Origin: Halobacteriovoraceae bacterium
GTDB lineage: Bacteria; Bdellovibrionota; Bacteriovoracia; Bacteriovoracales; Bacteriovoracaceae
NCBI GenBank assembly: GCA_002713145.1
Contig: PAVS01000023.1
Span: 1-64,000, forward strand
Direction of reading: 5' to 3'
DNA: 64,000 nucleotides
A program made the position numbers and the translations under genes. A model generated the notes under the pieces. The model was not told the DNA's origin. It was given only the letters and a program-made list of their open reading frames with translations, and searched no databases. Positions within the stretch are counted from its first letter, which is position 1; each line of letters opens with the position of its first letter. Positions 1 through 9,171 of this stretch are shown piece by piece.

Positions 1-18
1 AACGTGTCGACAAATCAA

Positions 19-96
<78 letters not shown>

Positions 97-114
97 AAAA
101 ATTGATGAAATACA

Positions 115-143
115 TTTTTAGATGAATTTCTAGATTTTGGCAA
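115..143 (-). promoter_or_regulatory. Probable sigma-70 promoter of tRNA-Pro
   Basis: On the minus strand a -35 TTGCCA (143-138) and a -10 TAAAAA (120-115) are separated by 17 nt, about 19 nt before the tRNA 5' end. A perfect TATAAT is also present at 151-146, but its -35 partner is poor. Which one is used cannot be decided by reading. Confidence 0.4.
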
Positions 144-182
144 TAATTATATAAGTTTGCAGGCTTTTTATACTATGCGCCA

Positions 183-755
183 TCAATAGTTTTGAAAGAA
201 CTTTTCCGCCTCTTTCGCCGCTTTAGCCCGATGGGAATTGATCATTTTCCACTCTGGCACTTCTGCAAGACTTTTCCCCTCAAGGCCATCGGGCAGAAAG
301 ACAGGATCATAACCAAAGCCTTGATCCCCTCGGGCCTCAGTGGCAATCTCCCCATGCACTCTCCCCTCAAAAAAATAAATCTCTTCAGGTTTGAGATAAA
401 AACAGAAATAACACACAAAATAAGCGGCGCGATCAGTAAGATCACCAAGATCCTTTAAAAGCGCTTGGTTTTTCTGTTGATAATCATCAAACTCAGGAGC
501 ATAACGAGCTGATTGCACTCCTAAAATATCTGTCCTGGCAGGAATCACTAAGCCGGAATCGTCGGCCAGGGTCGGCGTTTTAAACTCTTGGTAATAGGCT
601 TCCGCTTTTTTATAAGCATTCTCTTGAAAAGTTTTTCCATCTTCGATGACTTCAATCTTTTTAGGAGCAGGAACAATATCTAATGTTGAGTTTTTAAATA
701 ACTCTGCCAGCTCTTCGGCTTTATGGGCATTGGATGAGGTCAAAGTAATTTTCAT
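183..755 (-). CDS. rdgB: XTP/dITP pyrophosphatase (RdgB/HAM1 family)
   Basis: This 190-aa protein belongs to the Ham1/RdgB family, which hydrolyses non-canonical purine triphosphates (ITP, dITP, XTP) to monophosphates and so keeps them out of DNA and RNA. The family signatures are all visible: the N-terminal TSSNAHKAEEL (usual T/SxNxxK), the central LADDSGL metal-binding motif, and the C-terminal GFGYDPVF and SHRAKA motifs. Its length is normal for the family. The start codon overlaps the stop of rph by one base (TAATG), so the two genes are translationally coupled, an rph-rdgB pairing seen in many bacteria. The tRNA-Pro gene follows downstream. Confidence 0.96.
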   Translation of the reverse strand: MKITLTSSNAHKAEELAELFKNSTLDIVPAPKKIEVIEDGKTFQENAYKKAEAYYQEFKTPTLADDSGLVIPARTDILGVQSARYAPEFDDYQQKNQALLKDLGDLTDRAAYFVCYFCFYLKPEEIYFFEGRVHGEIATEARGDQGFGYDPVFLPDGLEGKSLAEVPEWKMINSHRAKAAKEAEKFFQNY

Positions 756-1471
756 TATTTAAGTGCTTTTTCTTGAGCCGCGAAGACATGGGCCATGGCT
801 TTTTTACCGCACAATAAAACAGCATCAAGTTGCTCTTGAGAAAAGGGGTCACCTTCAGCTGTACCTTGCACTTCTACAAATTTTCCCGACTCCGTCATGA
901 CTAAATTTACATCCGCCTCGCAAGTAGAATCTTCTTCATAGTTAAGATCAGCGATAATCTTACCTTCTTTATTGATGCCCACACTCAGGGCCCCAAGCTT
1001 TTCTTTGATAGGGTTTTCTAAAATTTTTCCTTCACTCATAAGCTTCTCTACCGCTTGAGCCAGAGCGATATAGGCACCAGAGATCGATGTGGTGCGAGTT
1101 CCCCCATCGGCAACCAAGACATCACAATCAACAATGATTTGCCTCTCCCCCAGTTTTTTCATATCAACGACCGCGCGCAGTGATCTACCAATAAGTCTTT
1201 GGATCTCTTGGGTTCTTCCCCCGACGGACTTGCGCTCTCTTCTCACTCTATCGTGGGTAGCTCGTGGGAGCATATTGTACTCTGCTGTCACCCAGCCACT
1301 GCCCTTACCTTTCATCCAAGGCGGAACACTTTCATCGACACTGGCAGTGATATGAACTTTTGTATTTCCAAAACTGATGATGACTCCCCCTTCCGCATAA
1401 GGATTGGGATTGTCTTCTATTTTTATCTCTCTTGGTTCATCTCGTTTAATTAAATCTTGCATAATTGACAC
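755..1471 (-). CDS. rph: Ribonuclease PH
   Basis: Ribonuclease PH (238 aa) is a phosphate-dependent 3'-5' exoribonuclease that trims the 3' ends of tRNA precursors. The protein shows the expected features of the family: GKGSGWVTAEYNMLPRAT near residue 60, RxxxGGRTQEIQRLIGRSLR, DCDVLVADGGTRTTSISGAY and EDSTCEADVNLVMT. Length is that of the family without extra domains. A good ribosome-binding site (AAGGTG) precedes the ATG. It is first in a two-gene unit with rdgB. The start region overlaps the -35 element of the divergent birA gene, so the two directions may compete. Confidence 0.97.
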   Translation of the reverse strand: MSIMQDLIKRDEPREIKIEDNPNPYAEGGVIISFGNTKVHITASVDESVPPWMKGKGSGWVTAEYNMLPRATHDRVRRERKSVGGRTQEIQRLIGRSLRAVVDMKKLGERQIIVDCDVLVADGGTRTTSISGAYIALAQAVEKLMSEGKILENPIKEKLGALSVGINKEGKIIADLNYEEDSTCEADVNLVMTESGKFVEVQGTAEGDPFSQEQLDAVLLCGKKAMAHVFAAQEKALK

Positions 1472-1494
1472 CTTTAATCATTAACTTGTAAGAA
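1465..1494 (+). promoter_or_regulatory. Probable sigma-70 promoter of birA
   Basis: A consensus -35 TTGACA (1465-1470) is followed after 18 nt by TAAGAA (1489-1494). Transcription would begin near 1501, leaving a leader of only about 12 nt with no clear Shine-Dalgarno sequence before the birA ATG. The -35 lies over the start codon of the divergent rph. Confidence 0.45.
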
Positions 1495-1512
1495 TAGCTT
1501 AACAAAAACATT

Positions 1513-2196
1513 ATGAAAAATCAGGAAATTCACCATATTCATTTTAAGACTCTTGCATCTACCCAGGATTATTTAATCCACCACCCAGAGCTGCATGACA
1601 AAGTCACCTTGGTAAGTACCTCCCAGCAAACTCAAGGAGTGGGGCAGTATGGAAGAGAGTGGGATTTTCAATCCGGCAATCTCGCTTGCTCAGGAATCAT
1701 TGCGACCAATCAAGTGCCCACTCTCACGTCCCTCGAGATGAGTTTAATTATCAGTGAATATTTCAAAGACAAATATCAAATCGAAATCAAAACAAAATGG
1801 CCCAACGATCTGCTCACTTCTGATGGAAAGAAAGTGGGGGGAATTTTACTGCAAAGTCTGGCCCTAGAAAAAGCCGTTGTCGGTATGGGGATTAACTACT
1901 CTGAACATGCGCAAAAAGAGTATCCCTATGCTGTGGGTTCTTTGCATCTCAATGTGGATGTAGAGATTGAAGCTTATCATCTCTATCATTTTATCATCAC
2001 CCATAGAAAGACGAGTGAAGAAGTTTTGAACCTATGGCCTCGCACCTGTTTACACCTCAACCAAGTGGTTTCTTTTCGTGATACTCATAAAGAATTTTCT
2101 GGAATTTTTAAAGGTATTGGGAAGCAGGGGCAAGCTTTAATTGAAACGACTGAAGGATTAGCTGAGTATTACTCAGGTTCGATCTTTAGTTTCTGA
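1513..2196 (+). CDS. birA: Biotin--[protein] ligase (BirA catalytic type, no HTH)
   Basis: This 227-aa protein is a class I biotin protein ligase: it makes biotinyl-AMP and transfers biotin to a lysine of carrier proteins. Visible motifs are the substrate loop TQGVGQYGREW (a variant of GRGRxGRxW), KWPNDLL, KVGGILLQ and GMGINY; the C-terminal 45 residues form the usual small SH3-like domain. There is no N-terminal helix-turn-helix, so it should not act as a repressor. A likely substrate lies in this window: the biotin carrier subunit encoded at 30449-30946. The 3' end overlaps the convergent receiver gene by 24 bases. Confidence 0.93.
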   Translation: MKNQEIHHIHFKTLASTQDYLIHHPELHDKVTLVSTSQQTQGVGQYGREWDFQSGNLACSGIIATNQVPTLTSLEMSLIISEYFKDKYQIEIKTKWPNDLLTSDGKKVGGILLQSLALEKAVVGMGINYSEHAQKEYPYAVGSLHLNVDVEIEAYHLYHFIITHRKTSEEVLNLWPRTCLHLNQVVSFRDTHKEFSGIFKGIGKQGQALIETTEGLAEYYSGSIFSF

Positions 2197-3519
2197 AATG
2201 ACTTCTTGAGCTATTTTTTCTAATTCTTTTTTAATAAGATTTTCTGCCAGATCTGGAATAACTTCCCAAGCTATATTTTCAACCACCTTGGCGATTTTTT
2301 GCTCTACAATCTTCTCTATAATAGGAGTGAGCTTTTGAGTAAGCTCATCTTCATTGAGCTCGCCTACCTCTTGCGAGGAAGAGGTATCCACTTGAGTTGT
2401 CATCACTTCATCTTTCCAACTGGTAGGTTTAAACTCTTCTTCTTTTTTATCCTCACTCGCCGAATCAATCGGTTCCACTTTATTCTCGGTCTCTATCACT
2501 TCATCCGCAGACCATAGGTCTTCTTCCATTTCATCTGCAATAAGTTCTTTAAGCGATTCTACCTCTTCATCGGTTTTTGTGCCTTCGCTTAAATCTTCAA
2601 TAATAGGTTCTGAGTTTTCTTCCGACAAATCAGCAACAGAGATAAGTTGAGATTTTGGCGTCTCTGAAATTTCAGTTTCAACAGATGATTTGATCAAATC
2701 CACATCCGGATATTCAAGATCATCACTGTCAGGAAGAATTTCATCCCCATGATCTGAATATGTTTCTAGCTCCTCATGAACATCTAGACTTAAATCTATT
2801 TCATTTCCACCGCTTTTCTCAGGAGCCGAAGTCTCTTCTTCAATCACAGGGGGAAAGTCTAAGGATTGGGTGTCTTGCTCAGAAGACTCAGCTCCAATCA
2901 CACCTGGGATATCAAGATCAAGTCCCCAGTCTGAAACACTGGCCTGTAAATCATTTTGCTCACTTGTTTCCAGTGTATTTAAATCAAACTCACCCGTCTC
3001 TTCTTCATAGACTTCCGGTTGATTCACTACCCATTCATCTTCACTTTCACTTTCAGTTTCATCTTCATCCTCACTGACATCTGAAAAATCAAAATCTTCG
3101 TCAAAATCTTGATCATCATCAATCTCCAATGGTCCCTCTTCGTCTTGTTGTTCTTGTTGATCTTCCACCAACATTCGACAGAGCTGGATAAACTTAGTGC
3201 CTTCGAAAGGTTTTACGATATGGGAACTCACACCGACAGATTTTAACTTTGTCTCGTCAATAATATCGAAAGTCCCATAGAGCATGAGTATATTTGGATC
3301 GTGTTGAAGTTTTAATTCTCCAGCAATTTCATAACCTGTTTTATCTTCAGAGAAATTAAAATCAAGCATGATCAATTGGGGCTGGTGTTCAGTTGCCAGT
3401 TTTTCGAGATCTTTATAATGCAAACATTCTATAATCTCGTAGTTCTCATTTGCGAGAGTGATCTTGATAACTTTTTGAATAGTTTGGCTATCATCAGCAA
3501 CTAAAATTTTTGGAGTCAT
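2173..3519 (-). CDS. Response-regulator receiver protein with long acidic linker and conserved C-terminal helix
   Basis: The protein has 448 residues in three parts. Residues 1-120 form a CheY-like receiver with the acidic pair D9/D10, phosphoacceptor D53 (LIMLDFNF), switch residue T83 and K103 (IVKPF). Residues about 125-370 are extremely rich in Asp, Glu and Ser and look disordered. The last 65 residues are helical and contain IAWEVIPDLAENLIKKELE, a tail I associate with other deltaproteobacterial receiver proteins. There is no DNA-binding or enzymatic output domain. The layout is reminiscent of polarity or scaffold regulators such as RomR, but this is analogy, not demonstrated homology. 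It lies 73 nt downstream of the PP2C gene and overlaps birA at its 3' end. Confidence 0.8.
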   Translation of the reverse strand: MTPKILVADDSQTIQKVIKITLANENYEIIECLHYKDLEKLATEHQPQLIMLDFNFSEDKTGYEIAGELKLQHDPNILMLYGTFDIIDETKLKSVGVSSHIVKPFEGTKFIQLCRMLVEDQQEQQDEEGPLEIDDDQDFDEDFDFSDVSEDEDETESESEDEWVVNQPEVYEEETGEFDLNTLETSEQNDLQASVSDWGLDLDIPGVIGAESSEQDTQSLDFPPVIEEETSAPEKSGGNEIDLSLDVHEELETYSDHGDEILPDSDDLEYPDVDLIKSSVETEISETPKSQLISVADLSEENSEPIIEDLSEGTKTDEEVESLKELIADEMEEDLWSADEVIETENKVEPIDSASEDKKEEEFKPTSWKDEVMTTQVDTSSSQEVGELNEDELTQKLTPIIEKIVEQKIAKVVENIAWEVIPDLAENLIKKELEKIAQEVISETKDRT

Positions 3520-3592
3520 AATCTCTTTTAAAAATAACTTAAATATCTGATATTATGCTAATTAACAAAGAGCAAAATGTCTAATAAATGCA

Positions 3593-4330
3593 TTAATATT
3601 CTAAAATCATGCAGGTTTGATTATCTAAATTACCTCTATCATTTGAGAGATCGAATACTTCCTGGATTTTAGTCTTAAGATCTATCGTGGGTTTAGTCAG
3701 GCAAGACATGACTTCACGGTCTTCAACTCTGGCATAGGCCCCATCAGTTAAGAAAATGATTTTATCCCCCTCAGTGATTCGGATCTCCTTTACTTGATAA
3801 TGCAAGTCAGGAAAAAGTCCAAAACCTGAAAGGGGAATATTCTTGAGATGGCTCTCAAAATTATCCTTTCTCAACATTTGCATACTATCTTCTGAAAATA
3901 TCTTTTCGATATGGCCCTTTCTAATTAAATAGGCCCTGCAGTTCCCAGTAGAAGCAAGTGTCAAAACGGATTCAGATCCGATGGCCAGTAAACCAGAAGC
4001 CCCGGCTCTTTGCTCTAGCTCTCTTTCCAGATTTTTTTTATACAGCTCATAATGGCTTAAGAGCATGGCATTGATGAGAACATTTCCTTCAATTAAATAC
4101 TTTGGAGAAAAGTAAAAAGGAAGAGTGGCATCTCTATCTTCAGTAAAACTATTAAAGAATTTTTTTATATTTATTTTTATTTCTTCAACGGCTTTATCTC
4201 CCACATTATGTCCCCCAAAACCATCAAAAATCATATAGAGCTGATTTTCAATATCAAAATCATAGCCATCTTCATTTTGATTTAAAAAAGGGCCCTGATG
4301 GGATTGTGATGAGAAATTAACGATATCCAT
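3593..4330 (-). CDS. PP2C-type Ser/Thr protein phosphatase
   Basis: A 245-aa PPM/PP2C-family phosphatase, expected to remove phosphate from Ser or Thr with two metal ions. The diagnostic motifs are present: NQNEDG (residues 17-22), DGFGGH (36-41), STGNCRAYL (127-135), LTDGAYARV (194-202) and GNLDNQT (233-239). They provide the metal-binding acidic residues D21, D36, D196 and D236. It has no membrane segment or extra domain and should be cytoplasmic. It is the last gene of a tightly packed operon, starting 2 nt after the twin-FHA gene. FHA domains bind phosphothreonine, so the phosphatase plausibly resets the phosphorylation these proteins read. No Ser/Thr kinase gene is seen in the window. 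Confidence 0.92.
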   Translation of the reverse strand: MDIVNFSSQSHQGPFLNQNEDGYDFDIENQLYMIFDGFGGHNVGDKAVEEIKINIKKFFNSFTEDRDATLPFYFSPKYLIEGNVLINAMLLSHYELYKKNLERELEQRAGASGLLAIGSESVLTLASTGNCRAYLIRKGHIEKIFSEDSMQMLRKDNFESHLKNIPLSGFGLFPDLHYQVKEIRITEGDKIIFLTDGAYARVEDREVMSCLTKPTIDLKTKIQEVFDLSNDRGNLDNQTCMILEY

Positions 4331-4332
4331 AT

Positions 4333-6621
4333 TTACTCCAAATAATTCTTCAGCTTTTCTTGGGCCTTAATATAATACTCACTATTGATAGGAGATATCT
4401 GCTTTACCTCTTCAAACTTCTCTTTGGCGTTTGCAAAATCACTCAGGTCTTCTTTTATAAGTGCCTCTCTAAAAATTTTACGGGAGCGCTTATAAAGCAT
4501 TTCAAAAATCTTTTCCCGCTCAGTTCGCGCTTCTTCATTATTAGGTTGATATTTAAGAACGGCGGTATAAGTTTCATAGGCTTGTTTGAGATCTTGTCCT
4601 TCTTTAAAAGAGCGTGCTCTGCTCAAAAGGGGTTCTACTTTCTGTAGAATTTTTTGATTAGAGTCTTTGAGCATCCTCGTGGCTTTCTCAATAAGATCTT
4701 TATCCATATCTTTGATGGTCAAAAATTTATTGAGCTCATTGACCGCTTTAAAATAATCTTGTTTTAAATAAGCTAATTCTCCGGGCTTGAGTTTTTCTTC
4801 CATGGCATTACGCCTTGCTTTAGCCAGAGCTTCCTCTTGTTTTTTGCGCTCGACTTCTTCCACATAAGCATCTAATTCAACCTTAAGTGGAGGGACGTCA
4901 ATATTATCTGGATCTAATTCCGTGATAGAGGCGATATATTGTCTGGCCACTTCAACCTGCCGTTTATCCACAGCATCTTTCGCCTTTACAAGCAAATCAG
5001 ATATTTTTTTAAGTTTTTCTGCACGTTCTCTTTGCCTGCGTTCTTCTTCCTCATTTCGTTTGATAGCATCAAGAGAATCTTGAATACTCTTATCCAATGT
5101 CGCCGTTGCTTTGTAATTAGGATCTTCACGTTTAACTAGATTGATATATTCTTTAGCTTCATAATATTGACCCTCACGAAATTTCGTTGAGGCTAGCTGA
5201 TAATTTTGTTCTAAGATTTCAAGTTTCTCCGGTGAGATCTTGGATTTAGTTTCTTGTTTTGGTTTTGCGACTTGTTTTTTCTCAGGCTTTTTCTCAGGAG
5301 TTTCTGTATCCATCAAAAATAAAATAAGAAGTAGAACACCGACGATCATCGCTATTCTTTTTTTCTTAGGATCATTTTTTATTTGGGCTAGAAGACTTTG
5401 CTTGCCGACGGTTGTTTCATTAGAAAAGTCGATCTCACTTGCCCCTTCATCACCGAAGCTCATTTGAGGAGCTAGTTCTTCTTCGATGACTACCTCTTGA
5501 TTATCCTCTACCGGCATCAAGCGGCCTTTCTCTGACTCTAAAATGTCAGAAGAAATCGACACAGTAAAGGTCGTCTCACCGATGATAAACTCATCTCCAT
5601 TTGTCAGCTCAGCTTTATTGACTCGCTCACCATTAAAGATGATTCCATTCGAAGAATCATTGTCTTCCAATACACAGTCCACAATTGTTTTTCTAATGAA
5701 CGCATGGACTTTGGAAACTTCAGGGTCATCCAAAACAATCTGACATTCATTGGCGTCACGTCCAATTTTTGTAATGGGATCGTCAATGACGAAAGAATCA
5801 AAAGGGGCAAATTCACCAAAGATTTTAAGTTTATATTTGGCAAATGAAGAAAAAACTTGGGTTTTACTATCGTCATCTGCAAAACCACCTTCATCTTCTA
5901 AACCTGCTCCAGCAAACTCATCCTCATCTGCAGCGAATTCATTAAAACTGCCCCCAAAATCTTCACTGGGGATTTCATCTGTTTGTTCATTATCGAGGTC
6001 GGAGTCTAGAGAATCATCATCCTCAGGATTAAGTTCTTCAGTTACCTCTTGGTCATTTTCAAGGTCTGCAAGATCTTCTGAAAGATCATCTAAATCCATA
6101 TTTTCATCTGGCTCAGGCAGAGGTTCATCTTCTTCAAGCGGAGTTTCAATAACCGTTTCTTCATTCACCAATTCATCGGCCAGACTATAATCCAAGTCAG
6201 CTAGATCACCTTGGTCTGAGGAGTTTTCCTGAGGCTCACTCATTTCTTGATTGGGGGCTGGCATCATCTGAGTGATGTCATCAGCAGTCGTATCTTCCTC
6301 TTCCTGCTCTGAAGTGAATTGTATATCATCAAGTCTTATTTCATAATCTAGAATTTCAATTTTAGTACTTCCACTAATGATTGTCTGATCAATCTCCATT
6401 CCATTAATGCGGACATTTCCAAAAGCAGAATTGGATCTTATCTTCAATTGCCCTTGATCAAAATAGATAATGGCGTGGTGCCTTGAAATCTGGTGGGAAT
6501 CAAGCACAATATGACAATCATCACTTCTTCCAATGAAGATTTCACTTCCTCCTATAAGATCCTCTTCCAAGGCCACATATTCGGAAAGTAAAATATGATT
6601 TTGATACACACTTATCTTCAT
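4333..6621 (-). CDS. Twin-FHA membrane protein with TPR-like periplasmic region
   Basis: A 762-aa protein with an unusual layout. FHA domain 1 spans about residues 25-97 (GR at 31-32, SRHH at 46-49). Residues 100-255 are an acidic, disordered linker. FHA domain 2 spans about 265-356 (GR at 287-288, SKVH at 303-306, NDSSNG at 321-326). A single membrane helix at 423-437 follows, then a Lys/Pro/Glu stretch and about 300 residues of helical TPR-like repeats. With the FHA domains in the cytoplasm, the repeats would lie in the periplasm, so the protein could link phosphothreonine recognition to an envelope structure. It sits 3 nt after the preceding FHA gene and 2 nt before the phosphatase gene. 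The function is unknown. Confidence 0.88.
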   Translation of the reverse strand: MKISVYQNHILLSEYVALEEDLIGGSEIFIGRSDDCHIVLDSHQISRHHAIIYFDQGQLKIRSNSAFGNVRINGMEIDQTIISGSTKIEILDYEIRLDDIQFTSEQEEEDTTADDITQMMPAPNQEMSEPQENSSDQGDLADLDYSLADELVNEETVIETPLEEDEPLPEPDENMDLDDLSEDLADLENDQEVTEELNPEDDDSLDSDLDNEQTDEIPSEDFGGSFNEFAADEDEFAGAGLEDEGGFADDDSKTQVFSSFAKYKLKIFGEFAPFDSFVIDDPITKIGRDANECQIVLDDPEVSKVHAFIRKTIVDCVLEDNDSSNGIIFNGERVNKAELTNGDEFIIGETTFTVSISSDILESEKGRLMPVEDNQEVVIEEELAPQMSFGDEGASEIDFSNETTVGKQSLLAQIKNDPKKKRIAMIVGVLLLILFLMDTETPEKKPEKKQVAKPKQETKSKISPEKLEILEQNYQLASTKFREGQYYEAKEYINLVKREDPNYKATATLDKSIQDSLDAIKRNEEEERRQRERAEKLKKISDLLVKAKDAVDKRQVEVARQYIASITELDPDNIDVPPLKVELDAYVEEVERKKQEEALAKARRNAMEEKLKPGELAYLKQDYFKAVNELNKFLTIKDMDKDLIEKATRMLKDSNQKILQKVEPLLSRARSFKEGQDLKQAYETYTAVLKYQPNNEEARTEREKIFEMLYKRSRKIFREALIKEDLSDFANAKEKFEEVKQISPINSEYYIKAQEKLKNYLE

Positions 6622-6624
6622 CTG

Positions 6625-7605
6625 CTAGACTTCCTTCCGTGTGCATTTAATCGAATTTTTCTCTTCACCAGTTTTCTCTTCAATAATTCTAAGGTTATCC
6701 CGTGCCTGGGTAATTCTTTCATCTTTAGGAAAATGATAAATAAGAAGTCTGACAATAGTACAATAAGCAGTTTGAGCGGCTTTAAAATTAAGGGCATCCA
6801 TGTCCCTTGAACCTTTTGAGAAAAAAGAAGAGATGATTTCATTTTGTTTCTCTTTCGTTTTTCTGAGGTAAAAACGCACCCGAGGGTTTTTAGGGTCCCA
6901 TTGAGCGGCATTATCAAACTCAGCATAAGATCTAAAATAATTCCCTTCGCGATACTCTCTTAAGCCGCGGTGAATATAGCGTTGCACTTTTTCTTGGTTT
7001 TCATCATTTAGATTATTTCTTCTCTCAATAGCACTTCCTACATCTGCATCATAGAGACTGGTGTTCACTTTGACTTTTTCATCACTTTTCTGAACTAAGA
7101 CATTTTCTTGTGAGTCAGGGATGGCAAACAAAACGATGGCCACGAAAATAATTCCCAATAAAAAGCGAGCGAGTTGCTGATCTCTTTTTTTCTCGTCAAT
7201 TTGTTCTTCAGAAAGTTCCTCTTCGACTTCTTCAACAGCTTCAACTTTCTGTTTCACCTCTATTTTAGAAAATTTGTAAACCGTTTTACCGATAATAATC
7301 TTATCCCCATCACTGAGGACATGTTGCTTAACTTTTAGGTCATTAACCACAATTCCATTTTGAGAGCCCAAATCAGTTAGAATAAAATCATCCCCGACCT
7401 GAATAATTTCTGCATGTTCTCTCGAGCTTTTTAAATCGACAACTTTGATATCAGCTGTCTCAGATCGCCCGAGCACGACTCTTTTCTTATCCAAGATAAA
7501 ATAGGCGTTTCCTTTTTTCTCACCGGTTAAACAAATGAGGCGATGATACACACCAGAAGCCTTGGGCGTCTGAAAGTGTTTATAAATTTTCACCGCTTGA
7601 GACAT
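6625..7605 (-). CDS. FHA-TM-TPR membrane protein
   Basis: A 326-aa protein with one FHA domain at about residues 42-112 (GRSE at 46-49, SREH at 61-64, DLGSQNG at 78-84). An acidic linker follows, then one membrane helix at about 147-162. The C-terminal region, about 205-310, has TPR-like helices (for example REYREGNYFRSYAEFDNA). It is a smaller version of the twin-FHA protein encoded directly downstream, with the same cytoplasmic FHA and predicted periplasmic TPR order. The close similarity of layout suggests duplication or partner subunits of one complex. It is flanked by 3-nt gaps on both sides within the operon. Confidence 0.87.
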   Translation of the reverse strand: MSQAVKIYKHFQTPKASGVYHRLICLTGEKKGNAYFILDKKRVVLGRSETADIKVVDLKSSREHAEIIQVGDDFILTDLGSQNGIVVNDLKVKQHVLSDGDKIIIGKTVYKFSKIEVKQKVEAVEEVEEELSEEQIDEKKRDQQLARFLLGIIFVAIVLFAIPDSQENVLVQKSDEKVKVNTSLYDADVGSAIERRNNLNDENQEKVQRYIHRGLREYREGNYFRSYAEFDNAAQWDPKNPRVRFYLRKTKEKQNEIISSFFSKGSRDMDALNFKAAQTAYCTIVRLLIYHFPKDERITQARDNLRIIEEKTGEEKNSIKCTRKEV

Positions 7606-7608
7606 TTA

Positions 7609-9171
7609 TTAAAACTCCCTAGTAAACGTAATGAGATAAGCTTGAGCTGTTCTATTACGGCCTAACATGGCCTTTACATTCATATTATAATTCTCTCCGC
7701 CGAGCTCATACTCTTCTGACACGCACTCACCTTCTCTGGTTTCTGAATCATCACAGAGGAGAAGAAGCTCATCTGCCAAACCATCTTTTTCAATGGTCTC
7801 TGACATGTCCTTATCCTTGGCAAAATCCTCTCTTAGCCCAATCAACTCATAAGTTTTCTCACCACTATATTGAATAAGTTTATTCGAATTAAGAACAATA
7901 TAGGCACAACTTAGGCCGCGAGAAATTTGATAAAGAGCTTCAACATATTGATCATCATCTTCATCAAGCATTGAATCAGTATCTTCATCCCCATCAAGTT
8001 GTGAGATCGTTTGCAAGAGACCATTAATCTCTTCTCTGATCGGCTTAAGCTCCATAAATAAAAATTTAGAGTTTAACTCCTTTATCCTTTTTGCTCTGGC
8101 ATTAATGACTTGCCTGCGCATTTCTTCCAATGGCCTTATTGTAAGGTAGAAAATAAAACCAAAAAAGATAACTCCTATTATACTGGAGAAAATCAATGCT
8201 TTGAGATATGCCCTTGAGTTTGAGACTAATAAACCATTGAGAGATTTGGGTTTAAAGCTCATAGAGACCACACCCACAGGTTGCAGAGTTCCAGTTTTAG
8301 AGTTAACCACTTGCAAGGCTTTCGCCACTCCCACCTGATTATTGGCATACTCCTGATAGAATAAACTATTGTATTTCTTAGTGGTTTTGAAGTAATTCAG
8401 GGCGTCCTGAGTGATGGTATCTTGGGAGCTGGTATCGATTTTGGACGCAGGTCTAATGACATTTCCATCCATATCCACCAATTCATAGCGCTCAATACCT
8501 TCGGCCATCCCAAAATCTTCCAGATATTTGGTATCGATTCTTTGATATTCCCCTTGCCCCATAAATAAGGCATTATTGCGGGCCACTTCATTTACGTACT
8601 GGGAAGCTCTCGATTTAATTTCAGCTTTAAGCATATCCGTTCCTCGTTTGAGAACGGGTCCAATTGAGACAGTAATCGAAAAACACGTGAACAAAAATAA
8701 AAGAATGGCGACAAGGACACTCCACTCGTATTGCTCATTAAAACTATAGAGCACCTGCATGATCTTATGTTTAAAATTGTATTTGATTTTTCCCAAGAGA
8801 TCATTTGGCGGACGCTCTTTTTCTTCGAGAGAATAGTCAACTTGCTGCTCAGTAAACTCAGCTTCTTTTTTAACGACTTTTTCTTTGACATAAACAACTT
8901 GAAAAATCACGTTAGGAATCGCGATTTGATCTTTATTCTCTACAGTCATCTTTTTTACAAGTTTACCATTAATAAAAGTTCCATTTGAAGAACCTAGATC
9001 TTGAATAAAGCACTTTTCTCTGTTGACGGTAATTTTAAAATGTTTTTTAGAAACACCTTCAGCGCTGATGGTGATATCACAATCAGCCCCACGACCAATG
9101 ACATTGTCACCTTCTTGTAAGGTATAAGTTTGTCCTCTGAGTTTCCCTCCAATAGCGATTAACTTAAACAT
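7609..9171 (-). CDS. FHA-domain membrane sensor with periplasmic domain and PAS-like C-terminus
   Basis: A 520-aa protein. Residues 1-95 form an FHA domain (GRG at 26-28, SKKH at 41-44, DLGSSNGTFING at 58-69). Membrane helices lie at about 151-173 and 323-343, enclosing a 150-residue periplasmic region that looks like the sensing part of two-TM receptors. After TM2 comes a charged helical stretch resembling a HAMP/coiled-coil linker, an acidic segment, and a C-terminal region (about 407-520) with a PAS-like pattern. No kinase, cyclase or methyl-acceptor output domain is present. It overlaps the DUF192 gene by 8 nt. I infer that it senses a periplasmic signal and reports through FHA-mediated protein contacts. 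Confidence 0.85.
   Translation of the reverse strand: MFKLIAIGGKLRGQTYTLQEGDNVIGRGADCDITISAEGVSKKHFKITVNREKCFIQDLGSSNGTFINGKLVKKMTVENKDQIAIPNVIFQVVYVKEKVVKKEAEFTEQQVDYSLEEKERPPNDLLGKIKYNFKHKIMQVLYSFNEQYEWSVLVAILLFLFTCFSITVSIGPVLKRGTDMLKAEIKSRASQYVNEVARNNALFMGQGEYQRIDTKYLEDFGMAEGIERYELVDMDGNVIRPASKIDTSSQDTITQDALNYFKTTKKYNSLFYQEYANNQVGVAKALQVVNSKTGTLQPVGVVSMSFKPKSLNGLLVSNSRAYLKALIFSSIIGVIFFGFIFYLTIRPLEEMRRQVINARAKRIKELNSKFLFMELKPIREEINGLLQTISQLDGDEDTDSMLDEDDDQYVEALYQISRGLSCAYIVLNSNKLIQYSGEKTYELIGLREDFAKDKDMSETIEKDGLADELLLLCDDSETREGECVSEEYELGGENYNMNVKAMLGRNRTAQAYLITFTREF

Noticed and set aside
5750..6190. A 146-codon plus-strand open frame, very rich in serine
   Set aside because: It is the antisense of the acidic Asp/Glu linker of the twin-FHA gene; GAT/GAA repeats read backwards give Ser codons. 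There is no ribosome-binding site and no family match.
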